From Candidatus Shapirobacteria bacterium (lineage in GTDB: Bacteria > Patescibacteriota > Microgenomatia > UBA12405): 8,048 bases of DNA. This document shows positions 1 through 6,324 of this stretch, piece by piece. The stretch lies in NCBI GenBank assembly GCA_020056515.1, contig JAGVHP010000027.1:1-8048 (forward strand), read 5' to 3'. The translations under genes and the position numbers were made by a program. Position 1 is the first letter of the stretch. Every line of letters starts with the position of its first letter. The notes beneath the pieces were generated by a model. It worked only from the letters and a program-made list of their open reading frames with translations. It made no database searches and had not been told where the DNA came from.

Positions 1-149
1 GAAAGTATATTTTTAGAGCTAGCATCAGAGCCATCATCAACAACAATAATTTCCGGAGAATAACTTGATTTTTTAATAGCTGAAACAACGGACAATATAC
101 GTTCTTTTTCGTTGTAGCAGGGAACAACGACTGAAATCGTGGGTTTCAT
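1..149 (-). CDS. Family 2 glycosyltransferase, N-terminal part (runs off the window)
   Basis: Only the first 49 codons plus two bases are visible; the gene continues beyond the left edge. The protein opens with MKPTISVVVPCYNEKERI and continues to an IIVVDDGSDASS stretch. A hydrophobic strand followed by P-x-YNE and then V-V-D-D-G-S is the nucleotide-sugar binding start of GT-A fold family 2 glycosyltransferases. These transfer a sugar from a nucleotide- or dolichyl-phosphate-type donor, usually in cell-envelope polysaccharide or lipid glycosylation. The DXD metal site, the acceptor part and any membrane helices are outside the window, so the substrate cannot be named. The start lies only 9 bp after the uvrC stop, with a weak GGGG-type ribosome-binding sequence just before it, so it is probably co-transcribed with the uvr genes. 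A functional link to repair is not evident. Confidence 0.85.
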   Translation of the reverse strand, partial: MKPTISVVVPCYNEKERILSVVSAIKKSSYSPEIIVVDDGSDASSKNIL

Positions 150-158
150 GACCCCAAA

Positions 159-1397
159 TTATAGCAATTCCTTTTTAATTAACAGACGACGGTAACGGTT
201 GGCAAAGCGGTGAGCTTCGTTTCTAAGATTTTGGAGAAGTTGGAGGGCAGAAGAAGAGGGCGGCAGATTGATTTCCCGCCAATTGCTGCCAGTTTTAATA
301 ACAATGGTTTCAATCTTTTTAGCTAAACCGATTAGTGGTAATTTGGTAATGGAGGCGGCGGCGGAGACTTGAGGTTTGCCACCGTCAACGACTATGAGGT
401 CAGGAGTCCCCCACTCCGGATGCTTAAGACGGCGGAAAATAACTTCCCTAATCATCAGCTGATCATCGGGGGTGAATTTGGAACGGATTTTAAATTGGCG
501 AAATTCCGAATTTTCTAATTTACCGTCGATGGCCACGGACATGGAGCCGACAAAGTATTTGTCACCGAGTTGGGAGATGTCAAAACATTCGATCCGTGAT
601 AATTTTTTGATTTTAAGATAGGGAGAAAGAGTGGTGGCCAGTTCGGAGAGGCTTTGATTTTGACGGTCAGTCGAAAGCTCAACGGTGGCAAAAAGAGTCG
701 AGAGAGAATGCCAACCGGAGACGATGTAATCGAGGGAATCAAGCTGTCTTTTTAAATTTAGAGCCTCTTCAAAATTTTGCAAAGATGAGGCAGTTTTCAT
801 TTCTTTTACTAAGGACCGTCGTAAAAGAGAAAATTTACCATTTAAAATTTGCTTGATATTTTTAATAGTTTGTCGATAAGTAATTTCAGAAATATCGGGC
901 CCGGGGCAAAGATTTAGATGGCAGAAAAGGCAGGGTTTGGAACCGTGCTTTTTATTAAAATAAGGAAAAATCCGACGGACAGTTTTTAAAAGAGAAGCAA
1001 CATCCCGGCCGGAAGGGAAGGGGCCGAAGACGTCGGCAGAGGCGGGAATCGAGGAAGCGTGGGTAGGGTAAACGAGAGGAAAGATGTCTTTGGTAATAAC
1101 AATATAGAGATAGGAACGGTCGTCGCGGAGAAGAGAATTATATTTGGGAAGATGTTTTTTGATAAGCGAGGCTTCGAGAATCAGAGCTTCGATTTCGGAA
1201 GATACCACCCGGGTTTCGATGGAGTCAATTTGGGCAACCAAAGTTTTGGTCTTGTGGCCGAGAGCATCGTCTCTTTGAAAATATTGGGTGACCCTTTTTT
1301 TTAAATTAATGGCCTTGCCGACATAAATAATGTCACCTTTAGCGTTCCGGTAAATATAAACACCAGGAGAATTAGGAAGATTTTTTAGATCGATCAT
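159..1397 (-). CDS. uvrC: UvrC, excinuclease ABC subunit C (short form without HhH region)
   Basis: Dual-incision nuclease of nucleotide excision repair; it is recruited by UvrB on damaged DNA and cuts 3' and then 5' of the lesion. The N-terminal GIY-YIG nuclease covers residues about 9-90 (GVY at 12-14, YVG at 25-27, R35, E75). The UVR segment that pairs with UvrB is at about 192-226. The RNase H-like 5' nuclease covers about 266-400, with the likely acidic/His triad D273 (ECFDIS), D338 (VVDGG) and H396 (NEAHRFA). At 412 residues it is much shorter than the usual ~600. The tandem helix-hairpin-helix end is absent, and only about 45 residues join UVR to the RNase H domain. The cysteine cluster is partial (C156, C159, C164, with D168 at the usual last cysteine). 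The start lies inside the end of uvrA in the +1 frame with no clear Shine-Dalgarno, which suggests translational coupling. The identity is secure; full nuclease activity is inferred. Confidence 0.96.
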   Translation of the reverse strand: MIDLKNLPNSPGVYIYRNAKGDIIYVGKAINLKKRVTQYFQRDDALGHKTKTLVAQIDSIETRVVSSEIEALILEASLIKKHLPKYNSLLRDDRSYLYIVITKDIFPLVYPTHASSIPASADVFGPFPSGRDVASLLKTVRRIFPYFNKKHGSKPCLFCHLNLCPGPDISEITYRQTIKNIKQILNGKFSLLRRSLVKEMKTASSLQNFEEALNLKRQLDSLDYIVSGWHSLSTLFATVELSTDRQNQSLSELATTLSPYLKIKKLSRIECFDISQLGDKYFVGSMSVAIDGKLENSEFRQFKIRSKFTPDDQLMIREVIFRRLKHPEWGTPDLIVVDGGKPQVSAAASITKLPLIGLAKKIETIVIKTGSNWREINLPPSSSALQLLQNLRNEAHRFANRYRRLLIKKELL

Positions 1398-4071
1398 GAA
1401 GGTTTTTTAAATATTGGCCGGTGTAGGAGCGGGGAGAGGCGATAATATCGGCCACAGTACCGGCGGCCACTACTTCCCCACCCCGGTGACCGCCGTCGGG
1501 GCCTAAATCAATTATCCAATCAGCGTTTTTGATGACGTCCAAATTGTGTTCAATAACAACGACAGTATTACCCATATCAACTAAACGCCGCAAAACTTTG
1601 ATTAATTTATCAATGTCGTAAAAATGAAGACCGGTAGTGGGCTCATCCAGAATATAAAGAATCCGGCCATTGATTTTTTTGACCAATTCACGGCTAATTT
1701 TGAGACGCTGGGACTCACCGCCGGAAAGAGTATTGCTCGGTTGACCTAATTTTAGATACCCCAAACCAACCTCTTGAATGGTATTAATTTTGCGCCGGAG
1801 AGAGGAAATGTTTTTGAAAAAATCGGCGGCGTCGTCAAAAGTTAAATTAAGAATTTCAGCGATATTTTTGTTTTTATAAGTGACTTCAAGGGTGTCATCT
1901 TTGAAACGGGTACCGTGGCACTGATCACAGGTAACGTAAATATCGGCCAGAAATTGCATCTCTATTTTTATTTGCCCCTGACCCTCGCAGGCTTCGCAGC
2001 GGCCGTTTTTGACATTAAAGGAAAAGCGGCCAGGACCAAAACCGCGGATTTTGGCCTCAAGGGTTTGAGCCATCAGAGTTCGGATATCATCAAAGATTTT
2101 GGTGTAGGTGGCGGGGTTGCTGCGCGGGGTTCGGCCAATCGGTGATTGGTCAACCAATAAAACATCATTAACGTATTCGCAGCCGGTAATAGAGTCATAA
2201 GAACCTATGGTGCCATAATAAGCGCCAATGGTGGCTTTGCGGACACCGCTAAAGAGGGTATCGTGGACCAGAGTTGATTTGCCAGAGCCGGAGACGCCGG
2301 TGACGCAAACGAGCTTATTGAGAGGAAAATCAACGTTGATATTTTTTAAATTCCACTGACGGCAGTTGGTAATTCTAATCCCCCCTGACCCCCCTTTGAC
2401 AAGGGGGGAAATGTCTGAAAGGTGTGAAGAGATGGTTTTTTTACCGGATAGATATTGGCCGGTTAGTGATTTTTTGTTTTTTAAAATTTGACTGTAGGTG
2501 CCGGAGGCAACAATTTCGCCGCCATGGTTTCCGGCCAGAGGACCAAAATCAACAATGTAATCGGCATTTTTGATGACCGAAGCATCATGCTCGACGACTA
2601 CGACAGTATTACCTAAAGATTCGAGCTTTTTAAGGGTAGTAATAAGGCGGTTATTATCTCGGGGATGAAGACCAATGGTGGGTTCATCTAAAATATAGAG
2701 AACACCGGTGAGACCGGTACCGATTTGAGAGGCTAAGCGAATCCGCTGGGACTCGCCGGAGGAAAGAGTGCCGGCTTCGCGATCCAGTGATAGATAATCA
2801 AGACCCACCGCCAACAAAAATTCGAGACGCGAATGAATTTCCCGATTGATCGGCTCTAAGATTTCTTTTTCCTTGGAATTGGTTAAGGCCTGACCTAAAT
2901 TGTTTAACCAAGAAAATAAATCATCAATGGGTAGAAGACAGATTTGATAAATATTTTTTTCTAAGATATTAACAGAGAGGGCTTCGGGATTAAGACGGGC
3001 GCCGTTACAAGTAAGGCACTGTTTTTTGATCATGAAGAGCTCTAATTCTTCCCGGACGGTATCGGGGGTGGCGGGATTAAAATAACGGGATTCAAGATAT
3101 TGGGCTTTCCATTCGGGAATTCTGCTGCGGTCAATTTGGTATTTAGAACCTAAACCATGACAATCAAGACAGGCACCGGAGGGAGAATTAAAGGAAAAAA
3201 GACGAGGTTCGAGAGCAGGCATGGATAAATTACAAACAGGACAAGCGTAGTTTTCGGAATAGAGAGTATCGGCTATATTTTTAGGCGATTCGGGAAAATC
3301 AAAATCGGAGTCGGTGACCTTGCCAAAAATACATAAACCATTGCTGAATTTTAGAGCCTGTTCAACGCTGTCAGTGAGCCTTGAAATAAGACCGGATTCG
3401 TCATTTTTGAGAGACTCCCGGGTAACTGAAATCCGGTCACAAACAACGTCGAGGTTGTGCTTGTTGGTTTTGGTCAATCCAAAATCAGAATAAAGGTCAA
3501 TGATTTTGCCGTCAGCCCGGATATATTTGAAGGCCTGTTTTTTTAGATTATCAATCAAACCCCGAAAATCGCCTGCCTTTTCCCGGACTAAAGGAGACAT
3601 GATTAAAAAGCGGTAAGGGGCGACAAAAGTTTCCAGTTTAACCGTATCTAAAATTTGGGTGACAATTTGTTTAACGGTTTGAGGAATGACTTCCCGGCCG
3701 CAGTTGGGACAATGGGGGTGACCAATACGGGCAAAAAGCAGGCGGAGATAATCGTAAATTTCAGTAACGGTACCGACGGTAGAACGGGGGTTGTGGGAAA
3801 TGGCTTTTTGATTGATGGCTATAGCCGGAGACAGACCTTCGATTAAATCAACATCGGGACGCTTGAGACCGCCTAAAAATTGGCGGGCATAGGAGGAGAG
3901 GGATTCGACATAGCGGCGCTGACCTTCGGCAAAGAGAGTGTCAAAAGCCATGGAGGATTTGCCGGAACCGGAGACGCCGGTAAAAACGATGAATTTATTT
4001 TTGGGAATGGCAAAGGAAACATTTTTAAGATTGTTTTCCCGGGCGCCTTTGACGATGATTTTATCGAGCAT
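1372..4071 (-). CDS. uvrA: UvrA, excinuclease ABC subunit A (reduced insertion domain)
   Basis: Damage-sensing ATPase that dimerises, scans DNA and hands lesions to UvrB. It has two ABC halves. The first has Walker A GVSGSGKS (32-39), signature LSSGESQR (436-443) and Walker B ILDEP. The second has Walker A at 592-599, signature LSGGESQR (782-789) and ILDEP near 807-811. Zinc-binding pairs are C277/C280 with C301/C304, and C692/C695 with C715/C718. The UvrB-binding region (about 130-260) is present, so this is not the UvrA2 type that lacks it. The protein is 899 residues against about 940. The segment between the first zinc module and VREEL (306-343) is only 38 residues, against about 116 in E. 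coli UvrA recalled from memory, so most of the insertion domain is gone. Residues 552-565, in the linker between halves, are encoded by a palindromic repeat. The first signature has SSGE instead of SGGE. The start matches the family N-terminus and has an SD-like AGAGGG. Confidence 0.98.
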   Translation of the reverse strand: MLDKIIVKGARENNLKNVSFAIPKNKFIVFTGVSGSGKSSMAFDTLFAEGQRRYVESLSSYARQFLGGLKRPDVDLIEGLSPAIAINQKAISHNPRSTVGTVTEIYDYLRLLFARIGHPHCPNCGREVIPQTVKQIVTQILDTVKLETFVAPYRFLIMSPLVREKAGDFRGLIDNLKKQAFKYIRADGKIIDLYSDFGLTKTNKHNLDVVCDRISVTRESLKNDESGLISRLTDSVEQALKFSNGLCIFGKVTDSDFDFPESPKNIADTLYSENYACPVCNLSMPALEPRLFSFNSPSGACLDCHGLGSKYQIDRSRIPEWKAQYLESRYFNPATPDTVREELELFMIKKQCLTCNGARLNPEALSVNILEKNIYQICLLPIDDLFSWLNNLGQALTNSKEKEILEPINREIHSRLEFLLAVGLDYLSLDREAGTLSSGESQRIRLASQIGTGLTGVLYILDEPTIGLHPRDNNRLITTLKKLESLGNTVVVVEHDASVIKNADYIVDFGPLAGNHGGEIVASGTYSQILKNKKSLTGQYLSGKKTISSHLSDISPLVKGGSGGIRITNCRQWNLKNINVDFPLNKLVCVTGVSGSGKSTLVHDTLFSGVRKATIGAYYGTIGSYDSITGCEYVNDVLLVDQSPIGRTPRSNPATYTKIFDDIRTLMAQTLEAKIRGFGPGRFSFNVKNGRCEACEGQGQIKIEMQFLADIYVTCDQCHGTRFKDDTLEVTYKNKNIAEILNLTFDDAADFFKNISSLRRKINTIQEVGLGYLKLGQPSNTLSGGESQRLKISRELVKKINGRILYILDEPTTGLHFYDIDKLIKVLRRLVDMGNTVVVIEHNLDVIKNADWIIDLGPDGGHRGGEVVAAGTVADIIASPRSYTGQYLKNLHDRSKKSS
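2377..2418 (-). repeat. Palindromic repeat copy inside uvrA, translated in frame
   Basis: The core is a perfect 8-bp stem, CCCCCCTT (2389-2396) and AAGGGGGG (2401-2408), around a TGAC loop, with a GGGGGGATT tail on the coding strand. It resembles the repeats before uvrA and uvrB in stem, loop and tail, and lies in the same orientation. It is read as residues 552-565 of UvrA (SDISPLVKGGSGGI), between the first ABC half and the second half that begins near RITNCRQWNLKNI. It keeps the frame open and sits in a normally variable linker. Compared with the uvrA-leader copy, two stem positions differ on both arms, which preserves pairing. Confidence 0.85.
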
Positions 4072-4073
4072 TC

Positions 4074-4110
4074 AATCCCTCTAAATCTCCCTTTGACAAG
4101 GGAGACTTTG
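4074..4110 (-). repeat. Palindromic repeat copy in the uvrA leader
   Basis: Perfect 8-bp stem TCTCCCTT (4086-4093) and AAGGGAGA (4098-4105) with loop TGAC, followed on the mRNA strand by TTTAGAGGGATT and then the uvrA start. The loop and inner stem are identical to the copy inside uvrA. The AGAGGGATT tail recurs before uvrB. There is no T-run after the stem in either direction, so it does not look like an intrinsic terminator. Confidence 0.85.
4076..4082 (-). promoter_or_regulatory. Ribosome-binding site of uvrA, formed by the repeat tail
   Basis: The mRNA strand reads AGAGGGA here, with GAGGG ending 5 nt before the uvrA ATG. It supports the start at 4071. The sequence is part of the repeat tail, so the repeat seems to supply the Shine-Dalgarno. 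The 8-bp hairpin lies just 5' of it and could influence ribosome access; that effect is inference. Confidence 0.6.
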
Positions 4111-4141
4111 ATAAATATGCAAAAAGTGCATAGGTATTTAT
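4111..4141. repeat. AT-rich imperfect inverted repeat between uvrB and uvrA
   Basis: ATAAATATGCA (4111-4121) can pair with TGCA (4127-4130) and TATTTAT (4135-4141), leaving a 5-nt AAAAG loop and a 4-nt bulge on one arm. It lies in the 103-bp gap between the uvrB stop and the uvrA start, next to the palindromic repeat. The weak AT pairing makes chance formation possible. It could be an mRNA processing or attenuation element, but nothing proves a role. Confidence 0.35.
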
Positions 4142-4174
4142 TCTACAGCAAAAACTTCGGTTTGTCTTCGGGTT

Positions 4175-6196
4175 TTATAGCTTTTCTACTTCTCTTATTT
4201 TATCCCTAATTTTAATAGCCAGCTCGAAGTCGAGGACAAAGGCGGCGGTACGCATTTCTTTGCGAAGTTTTTTGACATGGGTCTGGCGCATGGTGGGGGT
4301 CAGAGAGGAAATATCAAGATCTAAAAGGGGCGAAACGACAATATCTTTGACCGGGTTTTCAATTAAACGGGGACGGATGGATTTGACAATAGAAGTGGGG
4401 GTGAGGTGGTGGTTCTGATTGTATTTCAGCTGAATAACCCGACGCCGGTTAACCTCGCTGATAGCCCCTCTCATGGCATCGGAAACGGTATCGGCGTAGA
4501 GAATCACCTGACCGTTGAGGTGGCGGGATGCCCGACCCATGATTTGGATAAGCGATGAGCGGGAACGCAGAAAACCCGGCAATCCGGCGTCAAGAATGGC
4601 GACGAGCGAGACTTCAGGTAAATCTAGACCTTCACGTAAAAGGTTGATGCCGACTAAGACATCAAAATCCCCACCGCGCAGCTTATCCAAAATATCACTC
4701 CGGTCTAATGTTTCTATATCGGCGTGAAGATAGGCAGTTTTGAAAGTTTTGGAAAGAAAACCTGATAATTCTTCGGCCATTTTTTTGGTCAGAGTTAGAA
4801 CCAAAGTCCGCTCCTGGTGATCAACCCTTTTTTGGATTTCGGAAATCAAATCGGGAATTTGACCGGTGGAGGGTTTGACGGTAACCGGCGGATCGACAAG
4901 ACCGGTGGGGCGGATAATTTGTTCGATAATTAGATCGCTAAAACTATAGAGCTTTAGAGCTTTAGAACTGGAGAGAGTATCGTTTATCTCAAACTCGGCA
5001 GGGGTGGCGGAGGCGTAAATTACTTTGGGGACACGGGCATAAAATTCGTCCCATTTTAGGGGACGATTGTCAAAGGCACTCTCTAAACGGAAGCCAAAAT
5101 TAACCAAATTGGTTTTGCGGGAAAGATCACCTAAAAACATGCCGCCGATTTGAGGAACAGTGACATGGGACTCGTCGATAACGGTTAAAAAATTGTCACC
5201 CCAGAGGTGGTGAAAATAATCAACCAGAGTGTAGGGCGGTGAACCGGATTTTCTTTCCGGTTCAAAATATATGGAATAATTTTCAATACCGTTGACATAG
5301 CCCAGTTCGGAGAGCATCTCTAAATCATATTCAACCCGCTGCTCCAGTCGATGGGCTTCAAGAATTTTGTTTTGTGATTTGAAAATAGATACCTGTTTTT
5401 GACAGTCGGATCGGATTTTCTTGAATATTGTCTTAAGATCGGCACCTTGACCGCCAACAAAGAGTTTGGCGGGGTATAAAATAAAATCTGACAAATTAAA
5501 TTCGGTACCGGAAAAAGGATTCCTTTGGATTATTTTTTTAATTTTATTGGCAGTATCGAATTCCAGAACTAAAAGCCAGTCAGCATAGGCCGGCCAGATT
5601 TCGACAGTATCACCCCTAACCCGAAACTGGGCCCGTTTAAATTCCATCTCGGAACGGGTGTAATAGAGGGAAACTAAGGATTCAAAAAGAGAACGGCGGT
5701 TCCATAAGTCCCCTAAATTTAAGGATAGGGTTCTTCCGGAAAAATTACGGGGATCACCGACATTGTAGATGCAGGAAACGGAAGCAATGACGATATTGTC
5801 AGGACCGGAAAATAAAGAGGAGGTGGCTTCGAGGCGGAGTTTGTCAATAAGGTCGTTGATTTCCACTTCTTTGGCAATGTAGGTATCGGAGGCGGGAAGA
5901 TAAGATTCGGGCTGATAATAATCGTAGTAGGAGACAAAATAGGAAACTTTGTTTTTGGGAAACAATTCTTTAAATTCCTGATAGAGCTGGCCGGCCAGGG
6001 TTTTGTTGTGGGAAATAATTAGGGTCGGCAGCTGGGTTTGGGCAATAACATTGGCAATAGTAAAAGTTTTACCGGAACCGGTAACACCTAAAAGAACTTG
6101 TTTGTTAATTCCCGAGTTGAGATTGGAAACCAATTTATCGATAGCGGCCGGCTGATCACCGGCGGGAACCATATCGGAGATTAATTCAAAAGGCAT
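4175..6196 (-). CDS. uvrB: UvrB, excinuclease ABC subunit B
   Basis: Damage-verifying helicase-like ATPase of nucleotide excision repair. It is loaded by UvrA, inserts a beta-hairpin between the strands and then recruits UvrC. Walker A GVTGSGKT is at 37-44. The aromatic beta-hairpin YYDYYQPESYLP is at 90-101. The Walker B box DESH is at 341-344. Helicase motifs V and VI fall at about 515-560 (VLVGINLLREGLDLPEVSL, then MGRASRH). The C-terminal UVR segment that contacts UvrC is at about 636-671. Its 673 residues match the E. coli protein in length, so unlike UvrA and UvrC it is not reduced. Just before motif VI the usual [14 protein letters not shown] reads DAGLPGFLRSRSSL, a local divergence. 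It is the first gene of the minus-strand run, with a repeat-derived AGAGGG just before its ATG; uvrA follows after 103 bp. The N-terminus (FELISDMVPAGDQPAAI) fits the family, so the start is well supported. Confidence 0.98.
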   Translation of the reverse strand: MPFELISDMVPAGDQPAAIDKLVSNLNSGINKQVLLGVTGSGKTFTIANVIAQTQLPTLIISHNKTLAGQLYQEFKELFPKNKVSYFVSYYDYYQPESYLPASDTYIAKEVEINDLIDKLRLEATSSLFSGPDNIVIASVSCIYNVGDPRNFSGRTLSLNLGDLWNRRSLFESLVSLYYTRSEMEFKRAQFRVRGDTVEIWPAYADWLLVLEFDTANKIKKIIQRNPFSGTEFNLSDFILYPAKLFVGGQGADLKTIFKKIRSDCQKQVSIFKSQNKILEAHRLEQRVEYDLEMLSELGYVNGIENYSIYFEPERKSGSPPYTLVDYFHHLWGDNFLTVIDESHVTVPQIGGMFLGDLSRKTNLVNFGFRLESAFDNRPLKWDEFYARVPKVIYASATPAEFEINDTLSSSKALKLYSFSDLIIEQIIRPTGLVDPPVTVKPSTGQIPDLISEIQKRVDHQERTLVLTLTKKMAEELSGFLSKTFKTAYLHADIETLDRSDILDKLRGGDFDVLVGINLLREGLDLPEVSLVAILDAGLPGFLRSRSSLIQIMGRASRHLNGQVILYADTVSDAMRGAISEVNRRRVIQLKYNQNHHLTPTSIVKSIRPRLIENPVKDIVVSPLLDLDISSLTPTMRQTHVKKLRKEMRTAAFVLDFELAIKIRDKIREVEKL

Positions 6197-6197
6197 A

Positions 6198-6246
6198 AAT
6201 CCCTCTCGGCTTTGCCGCTTCTCCCTTTGATGAAAGGGAGACTAAT
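6198..6246 (-). repeat. Palindromic repeat copy in the uvrB leader, with an extra nested hairpin
   Basis: A 9-bp stem, TCTCCCTTT (6220-6228) and AAAGGGAGA (6233-6241), surrounds a GATG loop. A second small hairpin, CGGC-TTT-GCCG (6207-6217), sits between this stem and the AGAGGGATT tail that precedes the uvrB ATG. The stem and tail match the uvrA-leader copy, while the loop differs and the spacer is longer. It is oriented like the other two copies relative to the uvr genes. Confidence 0.85.
6200..6206 (-). promoter_or_regulatory. Ribosome-binding site of uvrB, formed by the repeat tail
   Basis: The mRNA strand reads AGAGGGA, with GAGGG ending 4 nt before the uvrB ATG at 6196. The same AGAGGGATT tail precedes uvrA. 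Two consecutive hairpins lie immediately 5'. The spacing is short but usable, and no better SD-like sequence is nearby. Confidence 0.55.
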
Positions 6247-6324
6247 ATAGTGTTTAATTTTTATAATATATTTTAACAGATGTTCGGGTATTGTTTGGGT
6301 AATATTTTTCTGATAAATTTATTT
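6242..6324. promoter_or_regulatory. Divergent AT-rich promoter region between uvrB and comM
   Basis: This spacer must drive uvrBAC to the left and comM-yraN to the right unless promoters lie elsewhere. On the plus strand there is a perfect TATAAT at 6262-6267, but no convincing -35 box at 16-18 bp, so a comM transcript starting near 6274 is only a suggestion. On the minus strand several TATATT/TATTAT-like sequences could serve as -10 elements for uvrB, none with a clear -35. I see no LexA-type (SOS) palindrome such as CTGT-N8-ACAG. Confidence 0.35.

Noticed and set aside
1380..1397. A-run in the uvrA/uvrC overlap as a programmed frameshift giving a UvrA-UvrC fusion
   Set aside because: The run is only six A and uvrC lies in the +1 frame, which does not fit classic -1 slippage; uvrC also has its own ATG and a family-like N-terminus.
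159..1397. uvrC as a frameshifted pseudogene
   Set aside because: All catalytic motifs of both nuclease domains are intact in one frame, and the next gene begins 9 bp after the stop, leaving no remnant of a lost C-terminus.
4086..4105. Hairpin before uvrA as an intrinsic terminator
   Set aside because: No T-run follows the stem on either strand, and the same hairpin occurs inside the uvrA coding sequence and before uvrB, so it behaves as a repeat instead.
3880..4209. Plus-strand open frame of 109 codons across the uvrA start and the uvrB-uvrA gap
   Set aside because: It lies antisense to uvrA, resembles no known family and has no ribosome-binding site; it is a shadow of the real gene.
2377..6246. 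CRISPR-like array formed by the three repeats
   Set aside because: The copies are about 1.7-2.1 kb apart, differ in length, and have genes rather than uniform spacers between them.
6280..6324. Upstream in-frame ATG that would extend ComM by 15 residues
   Set aside because: The added residues do not resemble the family, whereas MLTKIWSAANYGL from 6325 matches the usual ComM/YifB N-terminus; the extension also runs close to the likely promoter.
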